A stretch of 64,000 nucleotides of DNA, taken from contig NC_049995.1 in assembly GCF_000003815.2 (NCBI RefSeq), positions 18,520,824 through 18,584,823 of the forward strand, read 5' to 3'. Within the stretch, counting starts at the first letter, position 1, and every line of letters starts with the position of its first letter. Source of the DNA: Branchiostoma floridae (taxonomy: Eukaryota > Chordata > Leptocardii > Amphioxiformes > Branchiostomatidae). Of this stretch, positions 34,987-48,118 are shown one piece after another. The position numbers and the translations under genes are program-made. The notes under the pieces were generated by a model. It was not told the origin of the DNA and did not search any database. It was given only the letters and a program-made list of their open reading frames with translations.

Positions 34987-36054
34987 CAGGTGGAGAATGC
35001 AGATGCAGCTACACAGACACACCTAACGGACCCTGTTGGTACTACAGGAATACCTGGAGGTGTGGGTGACAAGCTTGGAGCAGACCCGACTGTAAAGGAA
35101 GAAGACGGGAAAACTCCAAGACAAGACTCTGGCAGTGGGAGCAATGAAAAAGAGGATGTTCTCGGTACAGAAGCACCCGAGCAAGAGCGCCACACAGCGG
35201 GGACAGAAGGAGCGGCACCTGGCTCTACTGGGGACAAGAAACAGGGTGAGATCACTTTTGGTGGGGAAGGATCAGAACCTGGAAAGTTTCGGCTCCCACG
35301 TGGTGTTGTCGTGTCGCCTAGCAACGAGATATTTGTGACTGATATGGGCAACAGGCGAGTCCAAGTCCACAGCACAGAGGGGGTTTACCTGCGCCACTTC
35401 CCAGCAGTTGTACCGGGTATAGGGGATAATACGATACAGCCACGTGATGTTTGTATGGACGGTAACGGCACGCTGTGGGTAGTGGGGCATGAAGTGATAG
35501 CTGATCATGTTGTACAGTACAGCACGGACGGGACCGCCATGGCGGGGTTTGACTTGAAGAAGATCGATTATGACCGCGGCATTGCAGTAGACATGCGCAC
35601 TAACCACATCCTGGTGACTGATCCAGACCAAGGTGAAGTTCAGGTGTTCCGTCCGGACGGCTCCCTGGTGCGGACAGTCCGGCATCCACGGGGTGAGATG
35701 AGACACCCACGGTACGTCACTGTAGACGGGGAAGGGAACATTCTTGTGTCGGACTGGGGCACTCACTGTGTCTACGTGTATGACGAGTCCGGGAAGTTCC
35801 TGTTCCAGTTCGGAGGTCGGGGAAGTAGTGAAGGTCAGCTGACGTATCCCGGCGGCATCTGTACAGACAGCTCGGGGCACATCCTCGTGGCGGACTCTGG
35901 GAACGAGAGGGTTCAGATCTTCACACGTCACGGCGAGTTTGTCCGGACCGTCCGTACTGGGTCTGATCCGGAAAGCCTGGCTGTGGGACCGGAAGGGCAG
36001 CTGGTTGTCATCAATTCTTTTAACTGTACTGTGACTGTATATCCCAACTATTAG

Positions 36055-37008
36055 TCATACTGCACTTTGGAGAAGGCTTTTATTTTGTTTCTTGGTCTCT
36101 ACTGCACACGCTCTGTACAGCCCCTGGACGAAGAGTGCCTTTTTTCCATTCCACCCAAATTAGATTTTTGATCAACGTCACTTGATCATGGATTGTTCAC
36201 AATCTGACGATAAACGCTCAAAGCCGTTCGGCTTTCTTTCCGCTTGTTGAAAGGAATTTTATATATTCCATTCTTTATCTAATTTAAATACATTCTAGGA
36301 GAAGATAACCCTTACATTGCACAAATATAGGTAAATACATTTTAAAAATGTTAAGGACTTTTAACTAATAGTAGGAAATAGGAATCATACTTAAAAATCT
36401 AAATGTTGATTCATCGTTATGTGTGTACCTTGATTTATGCATTTGAAGCCATTGTTTTATGTCCTTCAATGCTCATAATACCTTTTAATGTAATTGCTCA
36501 TGCAACATCCATGCAACAGTCGGTTAATCTTTAAATGATGATTGTCTTGAACCCATCTTGACGTGTCGAGTTGGTTACAGATTTAGCAGCAGCAGACGAA
36601 TACACTAACAGAAAAAGGATTGATTAATGGATGATTTGTAAATAGCTTTTCATACTCAAGCCTTCAAGGGTCTTCCATCGCCATGGATTCCTTAAACGTT
36701 TAAAAGACGGATTGAAGATAAGGAAGGTGGCAGCTTCGTCGCTGAGACTGTGGTGACGTCATGACTTAGCCGATGATAACGAGTATCTAAACAGCAGTTT
36801 GTCATTGATGGCGGTACAGGATACGTGATATGTTTCACCTGTAACATCATCATGTATTATCAGCTGAACAATTACATACAACATATAAGTCTCGGCACCA
36901 TCTCTAAAGATCACACATTAACGCGTCTTTGCTATCAGCGGTTGAATTTTTCGGAATTGAATTGAAATGGATACTTTACGATGCCGTATTCAGTTTTACA
37001 CCAATAAA
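36055..37008 (+). other. Copy F 3' UTR to poly(A) signal
   Basis: About 950 bases, lacking the CACGTG segment (local deletion after 36110) but otherwise colinear with D, E and G. AATAAA lies at 37003-37008. Confidence 0.6.
37003..37008 (+). terminator. Poly(A) signal, copy F
   Basis: ACACCAATAAAAGC followed by the GT-rich GTCCTTTGTGGTGG. Confidence 0.7.
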
Positions 37009-37039
37009 AGCTCTGCTTTCTTTGCATAAATGATCATAG

Positions 37040-37660
37040 TCCTTTGTGGTGGACTACGGACATGCATCAGGACACCTCAGCACAGCAGTTGTGTTGGATC
37101 TTTCATACCCTAGTGTGCCTCATGCCTCAAGGTAACATATACAGACATCGATGCCTGTCCGCCATGACAGTCAGACCAAAACAGAACACACCTTCTTTGT
37201 CTTCTTTACCTTCTTTCCACTAAGACAATTTTACCCACGTCTCTCTGAGGTCGTTACATTCCTTACCATAACCGTAGCCACTCAGTACAGCATGATACCT
37301 AACGTCCTAAAGCTCACAAGGCCTATCCAACGATACATGGCTGATATGCGGGAGCTAACAACAGTTTCAATAGAAAGGAATGTGCTTTTTTTGAGCGTTG
37401 CAGGGATGGCTACTGACTCCTCTGTGTGTTTCCAGCACGGCCATAGCGTACAGAGGCCAAGTTTATTTTACTCCCGTCGGCCTTTGCGCCAGTAATCTAC
37501 CTGACAGGAACACGGAAGTACTGCAGCAACTGAAGCGCGTCGCGCGGACTATAGTTAGCCGTACTACGAGTCTTTTCAAATAGATCAACGCGCTTAGAGT
37601 ACGGTTATGGGGAGTCCTCTGTCAATGGACCGAGAACACAGTTAAGCGTACAAACAGATT
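37040..37660. other. Unrelated segment replacing the usual copy G upstream region
   Basis: Between the poly(A) site of F and the first exon of G, the promoter sequence common to the other genes is missing and unrelated sequence is present. It contains a 114-codon ORF (37151-37495) that I do not recognise and do not consider a gene. It may be an inserted or rearranged element; I see no clear termini. Confidence 0.4.
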
Positions 37661-37727
37661 TATGCTAAAAAAACTTGCGGCTTGCACGTTGCACCTTAAG
37701 GCGTCCTTCGTACTATTCTTCACACAG
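37660..37727 (+). other. Copy G non-coding exon 1, 3' end
   Basis: Only the end is recognisable: CTTAAGGCGTCC, then CTTCACACAG|GTGAG with the donor at 37727/37728. The start is unknown because the upstream region is replaced. Confidence 0.4.
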
Positions 37728-38333
37728 GTGAGATCTCACACCTGCTTTACTTTACGGTAACTTGGCATGTCAGCAAGGAGGTCGTTTTAGGTCAAAGTCT
37801 CAAAAGCCTGTATGTTATCTTTAGACCTTAATCCTTATGTGTATAAGAACAATTGATATCTTGTATCAAAAGAAAACATAGGAAAATTCAAGAAGTTCTC
37901 ATTATATTGGAAGGTGAACAGGTATCTGATATTCTTAAACATGGATATATTCTTAGCCAAACTCTCCGTTAAGGGATAGACCGGTCGGTAGGTATGCACA
38001 GTTACCTTTTTAATATTCTTCTTAATGTGAACAAGAAGTTAAACATGTAAATATGTTCTTGGTGGCACTGAGGGCCTCTGGGCGCCATAAACAATGACTC
38101 CACCCCTCGCCAGGCCTTTGTGACTTGTCACCGGTGCTGAACAGAGCAAACATCACGAAGCCTGTGAGCTAATAATGGCGACATATTTGTCTTTGGTGCT
38201 ACACTTGGCATGTTAAACTGCAGTTTTACGCCTGCAATTTGAATAGTATAATTCATAATAAAAATTAAGATGATATCGATGAACCTGTTAGTATTATGTT
38301 ATTTGTGACAAGGACATCAGTGTCCTGATCTCT

Positions 38334-38772
38334 GCCCCACCCCTCGGCACGTCCGCGTGACGTGTTAATGATTGTTGGGCAAAACAAACTCTCCGGAGTC
38401 GGTGTGTTGACGTCATGGGGAGGGCCAATCAATGGAAAAATAAACAATTACACCACGGGTACAAATTAGCCTTAGTGATGAATAAACGGTGCTTACTCCA
38501 CAGATGCTTACGTTGGTACTAAAATGAATTCTTATAATTAATAATTTATAACAATCTTAAACTTAAACCCAGCGTTGGCGAGATGCTTTATATGTTTGAA
38601 GACATAGATGGGTTCGCATGTCAAACATTTTACAGCTGCAGTTAAATAGTCTATGTTCTATGAGTAAAAATGTTATTTGTGGTGAGGGATTGCCATGATC
38701 TCTGTCCGCGTGACGTGTTAATGATTGATGGACAAAACAAACTCTCCGGAGTGGTCTGAGCTGACGTCACGA
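38334..38772 (+). repeat. Intron-1 tandem repeat, two units, copy G
   Basis: Cores at 38334-38418 (TGACGTCA 38408-38415) and 38703-38772, which has lost its GC box but keeps TCCGCGTGACGTGTTAATG and TGACGTCA 38762-38769. An older relic lies near 38098-38150. Confidence 0.75.
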
Positions 38773-39140
38773 GAGGTCAAGGTACTCGGGAGATTTACAA
38801 ACAAAAGCTCAGAAAATTCCCCTAGACTAGACCGTCAGACGATGACCTCTGACCTGCTTCACCTTGCTCCAGAATAATAATAGTCAGCGTGCTCCTACTA
38901 TACTACTCATATTGCCCACAATGCATCTCACTGTGAATACATATTTGGAAATTAACTGAAATGCAGAAAAAGTTCTTAGTCTTTGACCTATTGCTCTGCA
39001 TAAGTCAGAAAAAAATCAGTGTGTCTACAAGACGCACAATGTGTGCAGAATACTCTCAGTCCAGTGACATTTTATCGTCTTTTTACAGGTGTCTGGAATA
39101 GGATATGTTCAGTGACAGTGACGTTTCGTCTGTATTCAGG

Positions 39141-42100
39141 ATGGCAGGTCCGGTCCGAGTAAGTAGAGTCACAGCTGCCGACAGGCGCCATTTTGATTTT
39201 GTCCAAACTTTGCTCCGTATTTCCAAAGAGCTCACAGAAGAGGAAACGGCAACCATGAAGTTGTTCTGCCTGCATCTGATCCCTAAAGGTCAGAGGGCAC
39301 AACTCAAGCGGATAGTGGATGTATTTCACAAGCTGATGGAACTGGACAAAATTGACCAGGAAAACTTGGAATTCATAGAAGAGATCTTGGAAAGAATCGG
39401 ACGACAGGACCTGATTCGGGACGTTCTGCGGCGGTTCCAGCCTCCTGACCGAGAGATTCCGGAAAATCCAGAACTCCAGCCTGAAAACCCCGAGTTTCAG
39501 CCGGAAAACCCCGAACTGCAGCCGGAAAATCCCGAGTTTCAGCCGGAAAACCCCGAACTGCAGCCGGAAAATCCCGAGTTTCAGCCGGAAAACCCCGAAC
39601 TGCAGCCGGAAAACCCCGAAAACCAGCCGGAAACCCCCGAACTCCAGCCGGGAGCAAGTCTGTTAGGGACGACAGCAGAAGGTGAGTCACATGTGGTGGA
39701 TTTTAAGCCCCACACAACACTGTCTGTACAACTGGCCATACATCTCGTCCTGAAGTACTTTTTCAACACTATTTACGCTTGGGGAGGGCTTAAACTCCCC
39801 GCGTCAACTTTGAGGCTAGAAAACTTTTCTTAAACTTTTATTGTGAACAATTTTAGGATAATAGATAGTATTTTTTTCCATTTTTCGTGTTGCCATGGCA
39901 ACGGGTTTCTGACAATCATATTATACAAGAATCACAAATTCTGGTTAAAGCCACGAGGTTTCTAAGTTTTCTTGCTAATATAATCTAATATAACATTCAT
40001 AATTGAATATTCGTAATTCATACTAGTGTGATAACGTAATCTGTCACAATCCCAAACGGTGAAAAATGACACAAGGTTTTAATCAAGTCGTTGTCACTCG
40101 ACTATCATTATTAATTTGTACAAAAGCTTCAAAGGAACGTTTTCAGTCTTCTTTATGGTATTTGCTTGATATATGTGGAATAGAATGTATTTACAGAATC
40201 TAAGGTTGCAGATCTAAGATTCAGGATTTCAAAGGAGACCAAAAATACCTATGACTTATGATTTATTTTTACACCATTGCGGTTGCATTTGACAACACAA
40301 GTCTATAATAAGTCTATTGGACAACATTTCTCTCGTTACATTTTTGTTTAATACAGTACTAAGTCTAAGAGAAATCAATCCTTATTTACACAGTTTTAGT
40401 TAATGAAAACACATATATGACGTCATGTAGTGCAACAATACATGGTTTACATATCCGGGCGATTTTATATTGTGTTGTACAATAAGCTGCACTTTAGCCC
40501 TTGTCTAAAATTTTGCAGCTTTTAGTGCGTCGTGTGATAAACCGAATCATCTCATCTCCTTACGAATGACTTTGGCCCTTTTGTATTCGTGTTTGTTTCA
40601 GGTGACGTGCAGGGATATTTTGACGATGTCATCGAAGAAGTCAGCTACAAGTGGGACGACCTGGCCTGGAAGCTGGGATTTCATGATAACGAAATCAAAG
40701 TAATCCGAGACTTGGAGCGTGACCATGACCACAGGTGCAGGGAAATGCTGACCAGGTGGGGAAACAGGGAGGGAAGGGGAGCAACTCTACAGGTGCTGAT
40801 CCAAGCCCTAAAGAACATTGGTGAAACTCGGACAGCAGAGAGCCTAGAAGGTTTGTATTATCGTCGCTTTGTAAGAAATATCACCATCACGATCTAGCAG
40901 TTCTATAGCAAATTAAAAGGATTAGGCTATTAATATATTACTCTCAACCCAGTTAGAAACGCTTAGAAACCTTTTGATTTTTTTTTAAACAACACAAACT
41001 TATTATTGATTATTGTTTGCAGGACCTACAACCTCCAACACCTACGTGGTTGTGCACGGCACAGTGCGCATGATCCAGGAAACTCTAGATCACCTTAAAA
41101 ACTGCCTGGCAGCGTTAATTGGCACGAGAAGGTCACAGGTCAAGTTCAGAGGTTACAAGAAGCACAAGAGCATCCTGGTGCACTTCTCCATACCGCGGGA
41201 GATCACGGCGGTGCTGAGGCACATGGCGGATCACTCCGACCCGAGACTTGTCTACATGGGCGTCAAGTCACTGCAGATCGACGCTGAAGTTCCCATCAAA
41301 GTCCAACAGGGGGCGCCGCTGTATGGTGAGCTGACTTCTTTTAGTCTTCATTTGTTCTCTGTCAATTTTAGACTTTTGCAGGTCCATCATCAAAGAATAT
41401 GGATTTCATATCCAGTTGCATGAGTAACTAATGGTGTATCAAATTACCTGGATGTCTAATCCTTATCGACGTTCAATGTGGGTTTAAATTTTCTCTTGCA
41501 GAAGAACCATCAAAGACACTATAGATCTTGAAGAGAAACAGAATGTTTCCTTTTAAAAAATCTGCAGTCCATATTATTCCAGTACTTGCCGACCATTTCC
41601 CATATGCCTGAAACTGCTAGTACCTACAAGTTAGACATGTAAATAGCGATATTTACTTCAACTGTACATGTACTTGGACAAGCAGTCGTTGTACGTGATG
41701 CCATTTCAAACCCTATGTTTTATGATGTCATATCTCTTTCACTGGTGCGTTCCAGTTATCAAGAGACGACTGCCCGTTGATGACATCGAGGTGGGCTGCA
41801 GTACACGCACCAAACACCAGAGGGTGCCCCACAACTGGACCCGTCTGTCTGCCCTGAACCTGTTCTCGGACGCCCTGCCGCTCCATCTGCAGGCAGCCGC
41901 GAGTCTGGAGTACCAGGGCTTCTCCTACAGCCTGGTCCGGGCTCTGGTGCAGAAGGACCGGCTCAGAGAACACCAGATGAGGCAGGCCATCCAGAACCTC
42001 AGGAACGCAGAGGTGGATTCCAACATGCTCCGTCAGAAGGCAGAGGTGGATTCCAACACGATCATGACTTTGCGCTCCAAGCTTAACATCACAGAGAACA

Positions 42101-43503
42101 GGCTGAAGGAGGCTCTTGAGACGATCGCAGTTCTTGAAGAAAAGCTGCAGCAGGCTCAAGAAAACTCAGAGAAAGCCGCCAAGCAGCTGGCATCCCACGT
42201 GACGGAGTACAGGGGAGAGAAGCCGCCTGGAGGCTGGCCACAGGAGTACAGGGGAGAGAAGCCGCCTGGAGGCTGGCCACAGGAGTACAGGGGAGAGAAG
42301 CCGCCTGGAGGCTTGCCGCAGGAGTACAGGGGAGAGAAGCCGCCTGGAGGCTGGCCACAGGAGTACAGGGGAGAGAAGCCATATGGAGACTGGCCACAGG
42401 AGTACAGGGGAGAGACAGCGCCAAGTAGTGGTTCGGCAGAGGTCAAGAAGGCAGACGCAGCTACACATACATACCTAGCGGGTCCTGTTGGTACTGCATG
42501 GGGACCTGGCGATGTGGGTGACAAGCTTGGAGAAGACCCGCCTGTAAAGAAAGAAGACAGAAAAACTCAAATACAAGACTCTGCAAGTGTGGGCGATGGA
42601 AAAGAGGCTGTTCTCTGTACAGAATCACCCGAGCAAGAGCGCCACACAGCGGGGACAGAAGGAGTGGCACCCTGCTCTATTGGGGACATGAAACAGGGTG
42701 TGATCACTTTTGGTGGGGAAGGATCAGAACCGGGAAAGTTTGTGAACCCGCGCGGCGTTGTCGTGTCGCCTAGCAACGAGATATTTGTGGCTGATCACAA
42801 CAACAGGCGAGTCCAAGTCCACAGCACAGAGGGGGTTTACCTGCGCCACTTCCCAGGAGTTGTACCGGGTACAGGGGATAAGGTCATGAAGCCACATGAT
42901 GTCTGTATGGACGGTAACGGCACGCTGTGGGTAGTGGGGTGGGGAGAGACAGCCGACCATGTTTTACAGTACAGCACGGACGGGACCGCCATGGCGGGGT
43001 TTGACCTGAAGAAGATCGGTTATTCCCGCGGTATTGCAGTGAACATGCGCACTAACTACATCCTGGAGACTGGGGGCAATAATGAAGTTCATGTGTTCCG
43101 TCCGGACGGCTCCCTGGTGCGGACAGTCCGGCATGCCGAGGGTGGGATGACATGCCCACGGTACATCACTGTGGACGGGGAGGGGAACATTCTTGTGTCG
43201 TACTGGTTCAATCACTGTGTCTACGTGTATGACGAGTCCGGGAAGTTCCTGTTCCAGTTTGGAGGTGAGGGAAGTGGTGAAGGTCAGCTGGATAGTCCCC
43301 TCGGCATCTGCACAGACAGCTCTGGGCACATCCTCGTGGCGGACTATGGGAACGAGAGGATTCAGATCTTCACACGTCACGGCGAGTTTGTCCGAACCTT
43401 CCGTACTGGATTCAGACCGACAGGCCTGGCTGTGGGACCGGAAGGGCAGCTGGTTGTTACCAGTTATTTGAACGACATTGTGACTGTTTATCCCAGCTAT
43501 TAG
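39141..43503 (+). CDS. Copy G: DED-DD / unknown domain / coiled coil / NHL protein (946 aa)
   Basis: Exons 39141-39681, 40602-40850, 41023-41325 and 41756-43503. The DED is close to that of E, with three extra residues near the start (VSRV) shared with I. Its C-terminal tail is the longest of the array, with about nine alternating PENPELQ/PENPEFQ heptads. The DD exon (residues 181-263) reads GDVQGYFDDVIEEVSYK then WDDLAWKLGF. The 101-residue domain (264-364) has IPREITAVL in place of IPRENTAVL. The last exon carries two hendecads and six 13-residue repeats, the last two degenerate (GEKPYGDW, GETAPSSG). The NHL propeller spans about 680-946 and ends IVTVYPSY; one blade has SYWFNH where others have SDW. 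A non-consensus residue (GTT, Val) forms the junction into the last exon, where others have Asp. Intact frame. Confidence 0.9.
39444..39652 (+). repeat. 21-bp coding repeat (PENPELQ) in the copy G DED exon
   Basis: Around nine units of CCGGAAAACCCCGAACTGCAG or its GAGTTTCAG variant encode a proline-rich acidic tail. Shorter versions are at 11424-11490 (C), 25146-25275 (E), 56055-56126 (I) and 62292-62395 (J). Confidence 0.85.
39682..40601 (+). other. Copy G intron between DED and DD exons
   Basis: About 0.9 kb. The DED frame reads through the donor to a stop at 39833, and the same extension is largely kept in I. The X-box palindrome GTTGCCATGGCAAC lies at 39889-39902. Confidence 0.5.
42007..42438 (+). 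repeat. Coding minisatellites of copy G
   Basis: One full and one partial hendecad unit (42007-42063), then six 39-bp units (42205-42438), the last of them degenerate. This is the longest GEKPPGGW array in the window. Confidence 0.85.
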
Positions 43504-44698
43504 TCAAGCAGCACTTTGGAGAAGGCTTTTATTTTGTTTCAACACAAATGAATGAACTTTCCATATTCTCAAACCAGTCCTTTTGCCTACTTTGTGAACG
43601 GGTGGATGGGGAGGGGAACGCTACAGGCTTCCAATGGCCTTTGACCCTGTGTTCATATCAGACAGACAGAAGGTCACGTGTTCTGAACATTTAAGCCCTC
43701 AGTTGTCCTGAACAGATCAGAGAACATGTCGAAAAATTCAAATCCATCTTCATAACGTTTAGAACGAATTATAACATTCCCTGGACGAGAGTTGTTTTTT
43801 TTCCATTCCGCCCAAATTAGATTTTTGATCAACGTCACTTGATCATGGATTGTTCACAATCTGACGATAAACGCTCAAAGCCGCTCAAACCACTCAAAGC
43901 TTTCTTTCCGCTTGTTCAAAAGAATTTGATATATTCCATCCTTTTAGGTAAATTCAATTTAAATACATTCTAGGAGAAGATAACCATTACATTGTACAAA
44001 TATAATTACACAAAATATGTTAAGGACTTCTAACTAATAGCATGAGTCATACGTTAAACTCTAAATGTTGATTTATATTCATGTTTGTACCTTGGTTTAT
44101 GCATGTGTACTTAATTTTTCAATGTACTTCCATGCTCATGATACATTTTTATATAATTTAATGTTTTTAATGCATTTTAATGTTTGTTTAACATCCACGC
44201 AAAAGTTGGTGAATCTTTAAAATCTTTAAGTGTCTGGAACCCATCTTGACATGTCGGGTTGGTTACAGATTCAGCAGCAGCAGACGAAGATACTAACAGA
44301 AAAAGGATTGATTAATTCATGATTTGTAAATAGCCTTTCATACCCAAGCCTCAAAGGGTCTTCCATCGCCATGGATTCCTTAAACGTTGAAAAGACGGAT
44401 TGAAGATAAGGAAGATGGCGGCTTTCTCACTGACTGTGGTGACGTCATGACGTAGCCGATGATAACGAGTATCCAAACAGCAGTTTGCCGATGGCGGTAC
44501 AGGATACGTGACATGTTTCACCGGTAACACCACCATGTATTATCAGCTGAACGATTAGATACAACATATAAGTCTCTGCACCATCTCTAAAGATCACACA
44601 TTATAATATATACGTCTTTGGTATCAGCGGTTGAATTTCGGGGGAATTGAATTGAAATGGATACTTTACGATGCTGTATTCAGTTTTACACGAATGAA
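43504..44698 (+). other. Copy G 3' UTR with altered poly(A) signal
   Basis: Colinear with the D and E 3' UTRs (CACGTG near 43675, GATGATAACGAGTATCC near 44460). At 44693-44698 the hexamer is AATGAA instead of AATAAA, although the GT-rich GTTCTTTGTGGTCTT follows as usual. Confidence 0.55.
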
Positions 44699-45320
44699 AG
44701 CTATGCTTTCTTTGCATGAAATGATCAAAGTTCTTTGTGGTCTTACTTATGATACTGAGTACCAACCATGATTTCGGTCCCTGTGTAACACCCGACAAAA
44801 AGAAGTGGCCCAATGAAAAGCATTGATAGACATAAAATATCTCACAAGGACTTCTAGTGGTAAATGATGAAACTGAATGCTATTAAACTGAATGAACTGA
44901 ATTTTCTATAGAAATAAACAACGAGATTCTGGAATACCATCGCGGACTGGGCTTCAACTAAGGACCAACGACGTTCTTAAAAGAGGATATATATCAACTG
45001 CCTTATTTAATTCGTATGGGACCAAAGCTGCCTTGTCGTAACATTGTAGAACATCCTTGTGACGACAAATGTAACGAACAAATTGTCTGAATGTTGGTTC
45101 TGTTATAAACATAGTGCCGCCATTTAATCTCGAAGCAGATGTTGGAAAGAAATATTGGGGCCGCTAGTTTATGTCGAGATGCAACTTCACACCAGCGGAT
45201 ACTGCTAATACTACAGGGATTTTACAAATCACATATGTACGGCGACGCCCATTCAGTATTAATGGAAACGCTAGCTTATTGTATCCCGAACTGTTTTGGG
45301 TCAAACCTCGCTATGCAATC

Positions 45321-45639
45321 AGATACCAGCGGTCGGGACCAAAGTCCAACGGATACAGAGTTCGCTACAAACCTGCCACGTTCCCTCGTATTTCAGTCAA
45401 CAGACTGGAGACGTTTATTCCTGTAGTACCAGCAGTATCCGCTAGGTGCGCAGCTGCACCTGCCATCCCGACATAACCCAGCGGCCGTGATCAATTTCTA
45501 ACGGGTAACGAGTTGGTTGCCACCTGCCACGTTTACTGGTATATCAGTCACCAGACCTGAGACAGCTGAGTTTGTCTTGAAGAACCATACTGACACTGGT
45601 TACGTCTTAAGGAGTTTGTCTTACCGTCACGTCACACAG
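45321..45639 (+). other. Copy H non-coding exon 1 (5' UTR)
   Basis: Donor CACACAG|GTAAG at 45639/45640 (GTAAG rather than GTGAG). Inverted-repeat arms lie at about 45187-45220 and 45420-45450. The upstream ORF has lost its start codon (GCCGTGATC). Confidence 0.5.
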
Positions 45640-46030
45640 GTAAGTTTTTGAAGCTGCTTCACTACAGGTGAGAAACGTTTGACGTGGCACCTCATCCAGG
45701 CGACCATTTTAGGTCAACGACCTGAGGCTACTTTTTTTAACCTAGAGACTTTCATAGCTCTTTATGTGGTGAAACGTTATCCTTAGGTAAAAGGAAGTCA
45801 GAAAAAGTTTAAGGAAGTTGTTCATGTATAATAGCCTGATGCTGAACCTGACAGAAAGTGACCACATAAATGTCCTCTAAGTTACTTTGAACGGTAAGGC
45901 GGGTAGGATAGGTTTAGATTAAATTTTATGATATTCACAGTCGCACTTCAGATATTTTTTTGTTGCTGTGAATAGGATAATGACCATGTAAGGGTCTCAT
46001 GTTGGCAGGGTTTTATCCGTGTCCTGATCT

Positions 46031-46640
46031 CCGCCCCGCCCCTCGGCCCGTACTCGTGACGTGTTAATGATTGATGGACAGAACAAACTTTCAGGAGGGG
46101 TCTGAGTTGACGTCACGGGGTAGGCCAAGCAGAGATGTAAACAATTATAGCACGAGTACAAATTAGGCTTAGCGTGGATTCAATGGTGCTTACTCCAAAT
46201 ATGTTAATGCTGATACTTGAAAATGACTTGTTACTGGCTATAAGAATCTTATACCCCAACGTAGGTGAGATTAAAATGATCATATATTTGCAGACATAGA
46301 TGGGTGGGCGTGTCAAACAGTTACATCACGGGTACAAATTAGGCTTAGCGAAGATTCAACGGTGCTTACTCCACAGATGTTGATTTTGGTACTCAAAGAT
46401 GACTTGTTAACGATTAATTATTTTTAAATGAAGTTAAACTGAAACGTCGGTGAGATTATAAAAACGCCATATATGCCTTATATGTTTGCAGAAATAGTTT
46501 GGTGGGCGTGTAAGACCGTAGTTTTGCTAATATGCTATTTGTGGCGACGGCTTATCAGTGTCCTAATCTATATCCCCTCCCCTCGGCACGTCCGCGTGAC
46601 GCGTTAATGATTGTTGGACAGAACAAACTCCGCCATAAGC
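46031..46640 (+). repeat. Intron-1 tandem repeat, two units, copy H
   Basis: Core at 46031-46119 (CCCCGCCCCTCGG and TGACGTCA 46108-46115) and a degraded core at 46571-46640 (GACGCGTTAATGATTGTTGG; CRE lost). Confidence 0.75.
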
Positions 46641-46936
46641 TGAGGTCAGGGTGTGGGCAAGGTACTCAGAGATTCACAAATAACTACAGTACAAGTTCCA
46701 ACTGGCTGGGCTGGGTGTGGGCTGAATGTTGCTTAGTCAACATTGCTTTAACAGTAAGTTGCAGTAGGAAACTTATGAGTTTGCTCACGATGTGAACTGA
46801 CCGCGCGTGCGCTAAGGTCAAAGGTCAAAGCTAATGAAAATATGAACTTTTATGCGTAGCTTACAATGCATCCCTCGGTTATGACGGTAAATGGAGGTCC
46901 CGTGTCTGCGGAGATCTACACACAACGCATGCTTAA

Positions 46937-47722
46937 CCCTATTCAGACCGGGTTTTTTTGGTCATCCCTGGACGGGGGGGTGGGGGGTGGGGGGGGTGAG
47001 ACCTCCTGAGACATGATATCGACATAATATCTGACGAGTGTTTGACGATTGACGTTACGTTGACGTAAGATTACGTAATTATGACGTCATGAATTTATTA
47101 TATTGGCCGGACACATGAAAAAAGGGTATTCTCAGAAAACTTCAAGTTATACTACAAAAATTGTAACAATAAATGCAGATAACAGAATAATAATGTTTAT
47201 TACGACTTGTATTGCCAATAGCAACATCGATGACGTCATAATGACGTCATAAAATGACGTCATGCACATCTAAGATACGAGTTAGGCTCCGCCATATTAT
47301 ATCCACCACCTTGAATTTTGAAAAGTACTTTTTTGCAACAAATAATCACAAAGGGCAATGGAAATAGACTAAATTCATTCATTTAGATGGTTTTTGATGA
47401 AAAAATACCAGGTAGTTACAAATTTTAAGGGATAATCAGCTTGTTATTCTTGATCTGGCCATACGGTCCGCCATCTTGGATTTTGGGCTGATGACGTCAT
47501 CAAATTAGCATAATTTATGCATATATAATTATGAAAGATGTGCTAAATAATATAAGATTTTATTTATGTAACAAGATAGCAGTAATATAGCAAATAAATG
47601 TGAAAAATATATTGTTAGAACCAAAAATAGTGATTTTTGGTAAAACTGCCTGTCAGCAAACGGTTGCCATGGCAACACGAAAAATGCAAAAGCCCCCCCC
47701 CCCCCCCCCCGTCTGAATAGGG
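46937..47722. mobile_element. piggyBac-type MITE, 786 bp, TTAA-flanked
   Basis: Inverted termini CCCTATTCAGAC and GTCTGAATAGGG are each bounded by TTAA (46933-46936 and 47723-47726), the hallmark target-site duplication of piggyBac elements. The interior has poly-G/poly-C tracts near both ends, several TGACGTCAT repeats (47220-47265) and GTTGCCATGGCAAC near the right end. There is no transposase ORF, so it is non-autonomous. Confidence 0.8.
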
Positions 47723-48118
47723 TTAAGAACCCACCGTACCTTTCGTACAAGAGTAGGGGTATGCCCCGGTGTGCTATGGTGCAAATTCTTCTGTCTCGGG
47801 TTGGTGATTCACTTCAAATCATCCGGATGGAGTCCTGGCGAACCTCCGTCTCCAATTAGGAATACGGTGAATTACACCATTCATCGGGACGGGAGACCTG
47901 GCGCATCCCTGTCTCATAATTAGTTAGCGAAAGGGTGTGTCACCCAGTAGGGGCGATATAACCACTATTTAAGTAGGCACGTCGACCGATAATGGTGATG
48001 GCAATGCATCACACAGCGAATGCGCATCCTGGCATGTGAACTACCTTATTCTTAGCCCTGACGCCTTGCGTGAGCCGTTCTAAAGTTCATCAGTATCACA
48101 CAGTATTACCTTACTTAC

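Larger units (their letters stand above)
32952..36054 (+). pseudogene. Copy F: DED / unknown domain / coiled coil / NHL gene with a 31-base duplication frameshift
   Basis: Exons 32952-33327, 33532-33834 and 34225-36054. The DED has the RGHAEQ variant (LIPRGHAEQLRRAVDVF, also in copy J). There is no DD exon. The 101-residue domain reads KYRGHKKHKS. The last exon has six full hendecads, the most in the window, and three 39-bp repeats. Bases 34701-34731 are repeated directly at 34732 onward (ACTTTGCGCTCCAAGCTCAA...). Because 31 is not a multiple of three, the frame is lost after about 395 codons and stops at 34784. The rest of the coiled coil and a full NHL propeller are open from 34735 to TAG at 36054. 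A very young lesion, a truncated DED-coiled-coil protein or an assembly error are all possible. Confidence 0.8.

Noticed and set aside
37151-37495. 114-codon ORF in the replaced upstream region of G
   Set aside because: No recognisable domain, no splice or promoter context, and sequence composition like non-coding DNA.
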